Of a stretch of DNA of 64,000 nt, positions 15,395 through 24,285 are shown one piece after another. This stretch comes from Candidatus Competibacteraceae bacterium. GTDB taxonomy: Bacteria > Pseudomonadota > Gammaproteobacteria > Competibacterales > Competibacteraceae. The stretch spans positions 174,420-238,419 of the forward strand of contig RXIV01000006.1 of assembly GCA_003989085.1 (NCBI GenBank), given 5' to 3'. The position numbers were made by a program, and so were the translations under genes. Position 1 is the stretch's first letter; each line of letters opens with the position of its first letter. The notes under the pieces are model-generated. The model did no database searches. It saw only the letters and a program-made list of their open reading frames with translations, and was not told the origin of the DNA.

Positions 15395-16471
15395 TCAGGC
15401 CGCCGGAATCAGATGCCGGGGCTGCTCAAACTGATTCAGTAACATCTTTTCCAGCTCACGATTGATATCAGTCCCTGAACCACCGCTTTTGCCACCACTC
15501 GCGCTGCCGCTCTTGCCGCTGCGCGAGCAGCGATCCAGTGGCCAGAGACCCACCTTTTCGTCGAGTTTGACTTCCTTCCACTTGGGATGGCCGGTTTGCT
15601 GGAGTTGGCCGAGGTTGCTACGAATCACCTGGCCCAAGGCCGCCAACTGCTGGCAGCGCTGGGTGAAATAGGCGCTTTGCTTGCCGGAAAAGTCAAAGCT
15701 CATCAGCACCGCCTTGACCGCAATGGTCGATACATTGCCGTCCATCCAGTCATAGTCAACGGCGCCGATCTGGGCCGGTTGATACTCGCGCAATAGCCGG
15801 GGATCGTCCAGCGGCACGAAATGGACATTCGCCAGCATGGTGGAAAATTCCGGCTTGGTGATCAGATTACCCACTTTGGTAAACAGGCTGACTGGCTTGC
15901 CGGCCACATAGAACATGGCGTCAGCCTCGCCCTTGAGTACGGCGGTGACGCCTTGCAGTGGCGGCAGGTTCAGCAGCTCCGCTGGCTTGACCCCGGTCAG
16001 TTGCAGCACGTTCATCGCCGTCAACCAGGTGCCGCTGCCCGGCTCACCCACCACCACCCGCTTGCCCTGCAAATCGCCAAACGACTGAATCGATTTGTTA
16101 GCAAATAGATGCACTTCCTCATTGTAAAACGGAAAAATCAGCCGCAGCCGACTGGCGACCTGGCGCATCTCTGAATTCTCGGAACGACTCAGAAAACCCA
16201 GCACATCGGACTGAACAATGCCCAGCGCTGCATTTTCCTTGCTGTTCATCCGCTTGATGTTATCAATCGAGCCTTGGGAGTCCTTGACCAGGATGTCCAG
16301 ACCAGCGGGTTTAGCGATGCCGGCAATATCATTGCCGAACTGAATATAGGTACCGGTTTTGGAGCCGGTCACCATGCCGATCAGTTTGGTATCGGTGTCC
16401 TGAGCCATCGCCGACGCCCAGCTACACAGGCCACACAGTAACAACAGGCCATTAATCAACAGACGGTTCAT
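15395..16471 (-). CDS. TAXI-family TRAP-type solute-binding protein without permease
   Basis: 358-aa exported protein (signal peptide ending ASAMA). Family features: GMVTGSKTGTYIQFGNDIA at the mature N-terminus, DSQGSIDNIKRMNS, LGIVQSDVL, FANKSIQSFGDLQGKRVVVG and GEADAMFYVAGKP. TAXI proteins bind small organic anions and usually deliver them to a TRAP DctQM-type permease. No TRAP membrane subunit is encoded nearby; the neighbours are SrfA/SrfC-like genes instead. It may act as a sensor or ligand-binding partner for those membrane proteins (inference). The C-terminal Ser/Gly-rich tail is atypical. Confidence 0.85.
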   Translation of the reverse strand: MNRLLINGLLLLCGLCSWASAMAQDTDTKLIGMVTGSKTGTYIQFGNDIAGIAKPAGLDILVKDSQGSIDNIKRMNSKENAALGIVQSDVLGFLSRSENSEMRQVASRLRLIFPFYNEEVHLFANKSIQSFGDLQGKRVVVGEPGSGTWLTAMNVLQLTGVKPAELLNLPPLQGVTAVLKGEADAMFYVAGKPVSLFTKVGNLITKPEFSTMLANVHFVPLDDPRLLREYQPAQIGAVDYDWMDGNVSTIAVKAVLMSFDFSGKQSAYFTQRCQQLAALGQVIRSNLGQLQQTGHPKWKEVKLDEKVGLWPLDRCSRSGKSGSASGGKSGGSGTDINRELEKMLLNQFEQPRHLIPAA

Positions 16472-16539
16472 TTTTAAAGCTCCTGAAAATAGATCGCACT
16501 CAGTGCGTGCCGCTCCCCTTCATGCCACAAGCAGGGCGA

Positions 16540-17940
16540 TTAGTGGTGGCGACGCAGTCTTTTTTCCAGTTCCTGCGTTGTGGGATCAAATTGCGAGTTC
16601 AACTCGTCTTCCAGGCTCCGCCCTGAACTGGATGCAGGTGGCGGCGGGGTAGCTCGGGCCGGGCCGGCTGGTGCGGCGGGGACCGGCGCAGGTGGCGTTG
16701 GAAGGGCGGCTGCCGGTGGCGCAAGCGCAGGTGGCGTTGGAAGGGAGGCTGCCGGTGGCGCAGGTGCGGGTGGCGTTGGAAGAGCGGCTGCCGGTGATGC
16801 AGGTGCGACAGGCGCTGCTGGATGGGCCGGGATCGTCGGTTCCGGGGCTGGTTCTGGTTCCGGGGCTGGGGCCGGTTCTGGAGCCGGTTTCGGTTCTGGG
16901 GCCGGTTTTGGCTCCGGGGCCGGTTTCGGTTCGGGCGGCGTGATCGAGGCCGGCGTCATGGGCCGGGGCGGGCGGCTGAACCACCAGCCCCCCGTGACTG
17001 CGGCGGCGACCAACACCACCAGCGCCAACAGACCCATCAACCATCCGATCTTTCCTCTGCCCGGTTTACTACCCGTGTCGTGAGTATTCACTGGTGGTGC
17101 AGCCACACCGGGTTCAGGGCGCGATGGCGCGGGTGGAATCGATTCCGGTTCCTGCACTGCGGGCGGCACTGCGTCCCCGAGCGGCGGTGGAACCCGGCGC
17201 TCAGCAAGCTGAGTGACTGGCGCTGTCATAACCGGAAGGCTTGAGGCTGAAGGGGCGGATTTCGCGCCCGGCAAGACGATCCGGGTCACTCCCTCCTGAT
17301 CGGCTGTCGCTTTTGGCGGCGTAGGCCGGCCCGGTGGCACGATGCGGGTCAGTCCGTCTTGATCCGCCATCGGTTTCGACGCGGCAAGCCGGCCTGGAGC
17401 CACTCGAGTGGGTGGATTGTCATCCATCGATTCCGCGCTAGCTCCAATTTCAGGAATCGGTACATCGGGAATGGCGATCACCGCACCGCCCACCACCGGT
17501 TCCGGCGCGACGAACGCGGGCTCTGGACGGCGCTTGGGGCCGGCCTCGACCCGGACGCCGCCCACTACTCTCCGTTCGCTACTGGCTCCGCCTGCCTCGA
17601 TCTCCAGTTGCAGTGGCCAGCTGAAGGTGACCTCGGCGGTTTCCGCCAGGCCTTGGCCCCGTACCGCCAGTCGATAGGGCATATTTTCCAGTTGGAAGGC
17701 CAGCTCAGGGCGAATGACGAATTTAAGGACCTCGCCGCTGTACCAAACCTCTTCTGGCTGCAACCAACATTCCGCACCCTGCCAACCCTCCGGGCCGAGA
17801 TAGTTATCGGCGAAACCGTGGCGGCGCAGGGCAAACTCGAAGGTGTCCAGGCTGCGCGGCAGGCCGCTGAGAGTCACGATAGCGTGACCCAGCGGGCGAG
17901 CCGGGTCCTCCGAAACACGAACCGAAAGCGCCGACATCAA
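16540..17940 (-). CDS. Proline-rich single-pass membrane protein with repeated TR[VI] motifs
   Basis: 466 aa, family not recognised. Residues 1-130 form a folded domain (IVTLSGLPRSLDTFEFALRR, YRLAVRGQGLAETAEVTFSW). Then come three motifs about 20 residues apart, PPTRVAPGR, GLTRIVPPGR and GVTRIVLPG (near residues 177, 198, 219), which resemble Thr-phosphorylation/FHA-docking motifs. A transmembrane segment lies at about 297-320 (WLMGLLALVVLVAAAVTG), followed by a long Pro/Ala/Glu-rich spacer that could cross the periplasm and a charged end (LEDELNSQFDPTTQELEKRL). It lies directly downstream of the TerD-SrfC-like gene and upstream of the TAXI gene. Confidence 0.6.
   Translation of the reverse strand: MMSALSVRVSEDPARPLGHAIVTLSGLPRSLDTFEFALRRHGFADNYLGPEGWQGAECWLQPEEVWYSGEVLKFVIRPELAFQLENMPYRLAVRGQGLAETAEVTFSWPLQLEIEAGGASSERRVVGGVRVEAGPKRRPEPAFVAPEPVVGGAVIAIPDVPIPEIGASAESMDDNPPTRVAPGRLAASKPMADQDGLTRIVPPGRPTPPKATADQEGVTRIVLPGAKSAPSASSLPVMTAPVTQLAERRVPPPLGDAVPPAVQEPESIPPAPSRPEPGVAAPPVNTHDTGSKPGRGKIGWLMGLLALVVLVAAAVTGGWWFSRPPRPMTPASITPPEPKPAPEPKPAPEPKPAPEPAPAPEPEPAPEPTIPAHPAAPVAPASPAAALPTPPAPAPPAASLPTPPALAPPAAALPTPPAPVPAAPAGPARATPPPPASSSGRSLEDELNSQFDPTTQELEKRLRRHH
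16691..16807. repeat. 39-bp coding tandem repeat (three units)
   Basis: GGTGGCGTTGGAAG recurs at 16691, 16730 and 16769, exactly 39 bases apart, encoding the Pro/Ala-rich spacer of the membrane protein on the minus strand. An adjacent stretch (about 16845-16930) repeats a shorter unit that encodes PAPEPK. Confidence 0.8.
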
Positions 17941-18051
17941 TCAATTCTCCAAAAAGTCATAGCGGTTCCTGACCGGCTTGAGATAAGCGATTATCGGGAA
18001 TGCGAGGAGGGTTCTGCTTTGCCATCGCGCTGCTGCCGACGCCCGGATCTC

Positions 18052-21000
18052 TCAGGCCGCCCCTTGCAACCGCGCCAACAACTCACCCAAGCGCCGATTG
18101 GCGGCCAGATCGACTTGGGCGCCGTCGCGGGTGCAGGCGTTGCGCTCCACCAGATCGAGGAAGGAACGAATCCAGTCAGTGTAGTAGTCCTGATCGTAGG
18201 TGGAGGGCTGATCGCCCAGCTGCGGGCCGCCACGCGGCACCGTCCGTGGCGGGAAGACCGGGCGGGGACCACTCTCCAACACCAGGGTTGGCCGCTGCGC
18301 AGCCGGCAGCGCGTCATAGCCCAGAAAATCAACATAGCGATTGAGCAAGTTAGCGGTCAGCCGGGCAGGCAACGCCACGAACTGCTCAAATTTCATGTGG
18401 AATCCAGCAGCGTCTCGCACCAGTTCTTCGATCCGATCTTCCAGTTTAAGCCGCTGCGCACCATTCATCAGTTCCTTGACGAAGTCAGCCATCGTGGTTT
18501 CCGGCACTTGGTAGTAGTCGCACAAGGCGTGGTTGCTGCCCAAATCCTGCAAATCCCGCATCCATTCCGCCACCGCCTCGCGGGCAAACAGCGCAGCATC
18601 GTCCTTGCGGGGCGCTTCGGCGGCGGCTCCGGTGGCGGGCGTTCCTAACCCTAGCAGCGCCTTCATCTTACGAGTATCGACCGCCGCGCCGATGGTCGGG
18701 GCGCTGATGGCCCGGGTTTCATCCGGCAGCCGGGTTTCAATTCGGTAGTAGATGTCCTTCATCTCATCGCTGTCCACTTGCAGAGCGCGGAGCAGTTCGC
18801 CAAAACGCTGTTCGCCAGCGCAATCGATCAGGCAACTGGCGGCCTGCTGTGCGGCAATTCGCCGCTTTTCCAGTTCCAGTTCCGGGTTATCGGTGACGTA
18901 GTAATGCGCCATCCGTTCGAGCATTTGCTCGCGCAGTCGGGCCGCCTGACCGGCCAGCTGCTGACGCTTGAGTTCAGGATTGCACAGCGGGCGCAGGTTA
19001 GCGGCCAGATAGCTGACTCCGCCATCATTCAGCGCAAACCCGGCGGCCCACGCTTCTTCCGGGTTGCGGAAATGGGCGCTGGCGGCAACATCGCGCAGAA
19101 AGGCTTGTTTGAACTGCTCGATCCGCTTGCGTTCGCCGGGCCGGATGGTCAATTCCACGCCGTTCTCGTCGTAATCAAACAGGTTCTTGGCTTTGAAGTT
19201 GGGATTGCGCAGCCAGTAGCTATTGCGAAATACCCCTTGTGAATCCCACTGGCGGGGCCACTCGTACTGTTTGCCGAAAAAGTTGAGCAGCGAACTTTCC
19301 ATCCGGGTGATCCAGCGGCTTTCCGGAGAGCGCTCGCCCGCCTTCTCCTCGAATTCCATATCGAACTTGGTCAGCACCAGAAACAGCGCAGTCGGCTGCT
19401 GCGAACGCTGCTCCGGGGTCGCGCCGTGGGTGGATTCGATCCAGTTGAACACCATTTCCGGCAGCGTTTTGACCTCCTGATTGCTGGGGCCGATGCACAG
19501 CAACATGCTAGTCAATTCCTGCTCGGCGCAATAGCGTTCAAACAGGTAAGCCACCTTGCCGCGCAGGAACAGGCTTTGCAGCCCGTCGGTTCCGTTGAGG
19601 AACTCTGGCAAGTCCTTGATCTGCTCGCGGGAGCGGGCACCGGGAAAGTCCAGCAGATCGGTGTGCTGGAAAAAATCCCAGGGCTGTTCGCTGATCACGA
19701 TCCGCAATTCGGCAATCAGCGCGGTCACTTCGCTGCGCGGCAGCGTGACCCGCGCCCCGTTGGCCCCAGTCAGAGTCAGGGTTCCGCCGCCACCCGTTCC
19801 CAAACCCTTGAGAGTCTGCACATCAATCAGGCTCTGCTCGCGGGGAATCAGCGCCTCCAGCCCGGCATAGGCATCGCTGGCGAAATTCAGCCCCTGCAAA
19901 CCGGCGTACAGCCGGAGGTAAATCTGGTTGAACTGCGACACGCCGCCCCAAATCACTCCGAATAACTTGACGCGATCCGCAATCCGCAGCCGGGGCGCCA
20001 GTTGCGCGGCCTGTTCCCAGTAGCCAAGCCGCAACAGCCGAATCCGCTCCTGGCCCTTAAAGTAACGCTCGAAATAGGCTTGCAGATCATAAACATCCTC
20101 GGCAGTAAGCGGATCGACCGGCTGATCCTGCGCCGCAGGGGCCAGTCCCGCCAGCAGTTCGTTCAACTGTGGCTGGGTCAGCAGCTCATCGTCGCTGTGG
20201 TCACAATCGGCGTAGTAGGTGTTGCCGATAATCTTGACCAAATCGGTCTGGGTTAGCAGTCGCATCTGCACCGGAGCGGCGGGCGTAGCTCCAGTGGCCG
20301 GTTGCAGGGTGAAGCGGGTCACCAGTCCGGTCGATTCGCGCCCACCTTCCGGATTGATGTCGCGGATGAAGTCGATCTTCTGGCCGGCAAAATCGGCTAG
20401 CAGCGGCGCAGAACCCTTGCGGGCCAGCGCTGAAATCAGATAGGACTTGCCGGACTGGCTGGGGCCAAACACCCCGGCGCACATCGGCCGTTGCGCGGCC
20501 TGATCCAGCCGGCGGGCCTGGGCAACCAGGCGGCGGAAATCCTTGGTCAAGCCGGTTTTTTCCTGACGGACCCGCTCCGGGTTCTCTTCCAGCCAGTTCA
20601 GAAAACCGCTGCCGGCCTGTTCAAGATTCTGGCACTGGGCGCGTAATTGGTCATCGGTCACGGATAGGGCGGCGGTTTTTGATGGGGCGGGAACAGGGAC
20701 AGAGGGTTCCGGGCGAGTTTCGACCGCTGCCGGGGCTGTCGTAGGTTGCGGTAGGACAGAGGCAGGGGGTTCCGGGCGAGTTTCGGCCAGCGCCGGGGGC
20801 GAAGCGGATGGTGGGGCTGTTGTGGGTTGTGGCGGGACAGCACTCTCGCCCACATCCACCCCGAAATGCCGGGCCAATGCCGCCAGCCCCCCGTTAAAAC
20901 CCTGGCCGACCGCCTTAAACTTCCACTCGCTGCCATACCGGTACAATTGGCCGAGAATGATCGCAGTTTCGCTCATTTCAGCTGTGTCTTGGGCAAAGCG

Positions 21001-21378
21001 GGCAATACCGGTCTGATCTTGCCCATCGCGCAGCTCCAGCCACACCTGACGCAGGGCGGCAAAGGACTGCCCGCTTTCGGCGTCCAGGGTCAGAGCAATA
21101 GCGATAGTGGCGATTCCGGCGGGCAGTTCGGCCAGGTTGACCGTGAACCGTCGACCTGCTGGATCAAGCTGGAGACCGCCCTCCGACAAGGTCGGCTGGT
21201 TGTAGAAAACGAAATCTTCATCGCCGCGCACTCGGCCCTGGGTGGTGAGGGCAAATGCGCCGGCGTCCAGCGTCCAAGGCCCCTCAGCAGGCTCCCAGCC
21301 CAGCTCCACTTCAACGATCCGGATGCCGGGAGCCTGCTGGTTTAGCGATAGGTTTTGACCAGCCTGGAAAGTCAGCAC
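18052..21378 (-). CDS. TerD domain fused to SrfC-type (Virul_Fac) P-loop protein
   Basis: About 1108 aa. Residues 1-175 are a TerD/calcium-binding stress domain: LTFQAGQNLSLNQQAPG, DEDFVFYNQP, YRYGSEWKFKAVGQGFNGGL. A Pro-rich linker follows, then a SrfC-like putative-virulence-factor domain with the P-loop GVFGPSQSGKSYLISALA (near residue 305), a DFAGQKIDFIRDINPEGGRE block, and a distal DLLDFPGARS (DxxG-like) and LVLTKFDMEF (NKxD-like), suggesting a dynamin-like GTPase. Start GTG 21378 has a GGGAG ribosome site; an upstream GTG at 21438 is also open. First gene of the operon. TerD domains are usually stand-alone, so the fusion is the notable feature. Confidence 0.75.
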   Translation of the reverse strand: MLTFQAGQNLSLNQQAPGIRIVEVELGWEPAEGPWTLDAGAFALTTQGRVRGDEDFVFYNQPTLSEGGLQLDPAGRRFTVNLAELPAGIATIAIALTLDAESGQSFAALRQVWLELRDGQDQTGIARFAQDTAEMSETAIILGQLYRYGSEWKFKAVGQGFNGGLAALARHFGVDVGESAVPPQPTTAPPSASPPALAETRPEPPASVLPQPTTAPAAVETRPEPSVPVPAPSKTAALSVTDDQLRAQCQNLEQAGSGFLNWLEENPERVRQEKTGLTKDFRRLVAQARRLDQAAQRPMCAGVFGPSQSGKSYLISALARKGSAPLLADFAGQKIDFIRDINPEGGRESTGLVTRFTLQPATGATPAAPVQMRLLTQTDLVKIIGNTYYADCDHSDDELLTQPQLNELLAGLAPAAQDQPVDPLTAEDVYDLQAYFERYFKGQERIRLLRLGYWEQAAQLAPRLRIADRVKLFGVIWGGVSQFNQIYLRLYAGLQGLNFASDAYAGLEALIPREQSLIDVQTLKGLGTGGGGTLTLTGANGARVTLPRSEVTALIAELRIVISEQPWDFFQHTDLLDFPGARSREQIKDLPEFLNGTDGLQSLFLRGKVAYLFERYCAEQELTSMLLCIGPSNQEVKTLPEMVFNWIESTHGATPEQRSQQPTALFLVLTKFDMEFEEKAGERSPESRWITRMESSLLNFFGKQYEWPRQWDSQGVFRNSYWLRNPNFKAKNLFDYDENGVELTIRPGERKRIEQFKQAFLRDVAASAHFRNPEEAWAAGFALNDGGVSYLAANLRPLCNPELKRQQLAGQAARLREQMLERMAHYYVTDNPELELEKRRIAAQQAASCLIDCAGEQRFGELLRALQVDSDEMKDIYYRIETRLPDETRAISAPTIGAAVDTRKMKALLGLGTPATGAAAEAPRKDDAALFAREAVAEWMRDLQDLGSNHALCDYYQVPETTMADFVKELMNGAQRLKLEDRIEELVRDAAGFHMKFEQFVALPARLTANLLNRYVDFLGYDALPAAQRPTLVLESGPRPVFPPRTVPRGGPQLGDQPSTYDQDYYTDWIRSFLDLVERNACTRDGAQVDLAANRRLGELLARLQGAA

Positions 21379-21382
21379 AGCG

Positions 21383-21720
21383 CAGTTCTCCCTTAAGTTA
21401 CTGGTGGTTGCAAGATCAGGGCGCGGGAAGCCGGCCACCCTTGAACGATTGTAGCGCAGCCGGCTGGATGGGTTGCGACAGGATGATCCTTGAACCCGCC
21501 TGAGGCGCTTGAACAGTGCGTTACCAATGTTCGTCTTGACGAGGGTGTAATGATGCGCCTGTTGGGCAGTCCAGATCGACCGTAGCTATGACCGGGGCGC
21601 ATCAGCCGGGTTGCCCAAGGTAGCAGCGAACCAAGCTGACAGGGCATGGTCAATCCCGGCTAACTTCGCAGGGTTTTACCCCACCGCCATCTTCCGTTCT
21701 ATCCTCTTGGGAGAATCGTT
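21383..21720. other. Divergent intergenic region, no gene seen
   Basis: About 340 bases between the TerD-SrfC-like gene (-) and degP (+). It must carry the promoters of both transcription units. A GGGAG ribosome site precedes the degP ATG. I see no convincing operator or small gene. Confidence 0.5.
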
Positions 21721-23112
21721 ATGCCCCGATTGAAACAGCCCTTCCGGCTGATCACCGTCATGGCCCTGCTCTGGGTCGCCTCGGTTCAAGCCGCCGACTA
21801 CCCTGATTTTGTCACGCTGGTTGAGCAATACAGCCCAGCGGTGGTCAGTATCCAGACCAAGTCCGAACCAAAGGAACGGATTGGGCACGGCCATCCGCAG
21901 TTCCCGGAAAACAGTCCGTTTAATGAGTATTTCAAAAAGTTTTTTGAACAGATGCCTGATGTGCCCTCCCACCCGCAATCCTCAATCGGCTCCGGCTTCA
22001 TCATTTCACCGGACGGTTATATCGTCACCAACGCCCACGTCGTCGAGGACATGGACAGCATCGTGGTCGGGCTGTCTGACCGCACCGAACTGCCGGCCAA
22101 GGTCATTGGTAAGGACCGCCGCAGCGACATCGCCCTACTCAAAGTCAAGACCGACGCCAGCCTACCGGTCGTCAAGATCGGCGATCCCCACAAACTCAAG
22201 GTAGGGCAATGGGTGCTGGCCATCGGCTCGCCGTTTGGCTTCGAACGCAGCGCCACCCAAGGCATTATCAGTGCTCTGGCTCGTAGCCTGCCCAGCGATA
22301 ACTATGTGCCGTTCATCCAGACCGACGCCGCCGTCAATCCCGGCAATTCCGGTGGGCCGCTGTTTAACCTCGATGGCGAAGTCATTGGCGTCAACTCGCA
22401 GATTTACAGCCGCTCTGGCGGTTATCAGGGTCTTTCCTTCGCCATTCCGGTAGATGTGGCGATGGATGTGGTCGAGCAGATCAAAGCGGGCGGCAAGGTG
22501 ACTCGCGGCTGGCTGGGGGTGATGATCCAGGAGGTCACACCGGAACTGGCCCAGTCCTTCAACCTCGACAAACCGCACGGGGCGCTGGTCGGGCAGGTGA
22601 TGAGCGAAGGGCCGGCGCAGAAAGCTGGGGTTAAAACCGGCGACATTATTATCGCCTTTAACGGTCAGCCGGTGCAGCATTCCAGCGATCTGCCGCTGAT
22701 GGTGGGCCGCACCCGGCCCGGCATCTCCGCGCCGCTGCTGGTGATTCGTGATGGCAAGGAACAAACCCTGACCGTCAAGCTGGAAGAATTGCCCGATGAG
22801 AACAAGCCACAAGCCATTGCTGAATCGCCAGTCCGCAACCGGCTGGGCTTACTGGTGGGCGAACTATCGGGCGACCAGCGCAGGAAAAGCGATCAGGGTG
22901 TGCTGGTCAAGGATGTCGATGAAGGGCCAGCCGCGACTGCCGGTATCCGGGCCGGTGATGTGATTACCCGGCTTAACAATGTTGAGGTGACTACGGTCGG
23001 CCAATTTGCCGATCTGGTTAAAGACTTGCCCACGGGTCGGCCAGTTCCAGTGCTCATCAAGCGTGATAACGGCTCGCTGTTTCTGGCGCTGACGGTGCCT
23101 GAAAAGCAATAG
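21721..23112 (+). CDS. degP: DegP/DegQ-type periplasmic serine protease
   Basis: HtrA-family protease and chaperone for misfolded envelope proteins. Signal peptide up to SVQAA, then a trypsin-like domain with H106 in TNAHVV, D136 in DIALLKV and S210 in NPGNSGGPLF. Two PDZ domains follow (LGVMIQEVTPELAQSF; GVLVKDVDEGPAATAGI). The length of 463 aa is the normal two-PDZ DegP/DegQ size. Divergent from the TerD-SrfC-like operon across 340 bases, a position that suggests both respond to envelope stress, although no shared operator was found. The MucD/DegP/DegQ distinction is not made here. Confidence 0.93.
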   Translation: MPRLKQPFRLITVMALLWVASVQAADYPDFVTLVEQYSPAVVSIQTKSEPKERIGHGHPQFPENSPFNEYFKKFFEQMPDVPSHPQSSIGSGFIISPDGYIVTNAHVVEDMDSIVVGLSDRTELPAKVIGKDRRSDIALLKVKTDASLPVVKIGDPHKLKVGQWVLAIGSPFGFERSATQGIISALARSLPSDNYVPFIQTDAAVNPGNSGGPLFNLDGEVIGVNSQIYSRSGGYQGLSFAIPVDVAMDVVEQIKAGGKVTRGWLGVMIQEVTPELAQSFNLDKPHGALVGQVMSEGPAQKAGVKTGDIIIAFNGQPVQHSSDLPLMVGRTRPGISAPLLVIRDGKEQTLTVKLEELPDENKPQAIAESPVRNRLGLLVGELSGDQRRKSDQGVLVKDVDEGPAATAGIRAGDVITRLNNVEVTTVGQFADLVKDLPTGRPVPVLIKRDNGSLFLALTVPEKQ

Positions 23113-23139
23113 CATCCAGTCGTCCCGCCTTTAACCCGG

Positions 23140-23167
23140 AACCCGGCTCTGAGCAGCCGGGTTTTTT
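23140..23167 (+). terminator. Rho-independent terminator of degP
   Basis: Stem AACCCGGCT / AGCCGGGTT with loop CTGAGC, then a run of T, 28 bases after the degP stop. Confidence 0.85.
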
Positions 23168-23298
23168 ATGGCGACCAGAAACGGATTGGCAGCCGAATTT
23201 TACTGCCGCCGTCCCTCCGATGGTCAGTGCTAGACTGAGCGGATTCCCAATTACCAATTCCTCTGCCTGAAACCGCCTTTGCCCAGCAGCCAACGCCA

Positions 23299-24222
23299 AT
23301 GACCGCCGCTACTCCTGTTCCCGTCAAGGCCAGTCCTCTGCGCCTTGACGCTACCGCTACCGCTGAAACCGCCTTCATCGCCATTATCAGCGCCAGCCTG
23401 CGCCATGCTGAGGCCAACCGTCCGGCTGTGCTGAATCGTGAGATTGAAGGCGTTCACCAAATGCGCGTCGCTTTTCGCCGGCTGCGTTCCGGCCTCAGCT
23501 TGTTCCGGCCACTGATCCCCCGTTCGGTCAGCGCTGAATGGACAGACGCCATCAGTCGGTTAAACCGCGTATTAGGGCCGGCCCGCGACTGGGATGTGTT
23601 TCTGGAAGACAGCTTGTTGCCGCTGTTAAACCGTTTTCCCCGCAAACGGGGGCTCATTCTGTTCAGAAATCAGACTGAAGTTATTCGCCAACGCCATCAT
23701 CAAGCGTTGCAGGATTGTTTGATCGAACCCGGATATTTACTGCTGGGGCAGCGCCTCGGCGACTGGCTGGCCCAACGCGCCTGGCGGGAAGATTTGAATC
23801 CTCAACAGCGGGTGCGACTGGCCGATCCAATCTTGGTCTTTGCCACCCCACTGCTGGAACATGACTACCGGTGGGTGGTGAAACAGGGCCGAATCTTTGC
23901 CGAGCTGAGTACCGTGGAACGACACAAGCTGCGGATTCACATCAAGAAGCTGCGCTATGCCCTGGACTTTTTCGCCGGTTGCTACCCGACGCTAGCCGTC
24001 AGGAGCATTCTGGGCGCGCTGGCCCGGCTGCAGGACTGCCTGGGCGTGATGAACGATATTACCGTTACCCAGCGCCTGCTGGACGAAGCGGGCCTGACCT
24101 GGGCGTCCGCCGCCCGGCAAGTCATCGAAGGCTGGTGTGGTTGTCGGCAAGACAGCCAGGAGCGCCAGTTTGCCGAACTCTGGCGGCAGTTCATGACGCA
24201 TGAACGTCCCTGGAAGGATTAG
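23299..24222 (+). CDS. CHAD domain protein
   Basis: 307-aa all-helical protein. CHAD hallmarks are the conserved histidines and basic residues in EIEGVHQMRVAFRRLRSGLS near the start and HKLRIHIKKLRYALDFFAGCYP toward the end, with GPARDWDVFLED and LQDCLGVMNDITVT between. CHAD proteins bind polyphosphate through these positive surfaces and often associate with polyP granules. The presence of two polyP kinases 7-9 kb away fits a polyP-granule role (inference). No CYTH domain is fused to it. It begins 186 bases after degP, beyond the degP terminator. Confidence 0.87.
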   Translation: MTAATPVPVKASPLRLDATATAETAFIAIISASLRHAEANRPAVLNREIEGVHQMRVAFRRLRSGLSLFRPLIPRSVSAEWTDAISRLNRVLGPARDWDVFLEDSLLPLLNRFPRKRGLILFRNQTEVIRQRHHQALQDCLIEPGYLLLGQRLGDWLAQRAWREDLNPQQRVRLADPILVFATPLLEHDYRWVVKQGRIFAELSTVERHKLRIHIKKLRYALDFFAGCYPTLAVRSILGALARLQDCLGVMNDITVTQRLLDEAGLTWASAARQVIEGWCGCRQDSQERQFAELWRQFMTHERPWKD

Positions 24223-24285
24223 CCCGCATTTTGACTGGCGCAACCGACCCGGCCTTTTCTCCCCTTGATTTGGAACCTAGCTCTC

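Noticed and set aside
16580..17244. Glycine-rich and Pro-rich frames on the + strand
   Set aside because: Antisense of the Pro/Ala-rich spacer of the membrane protein at 16540-17940.
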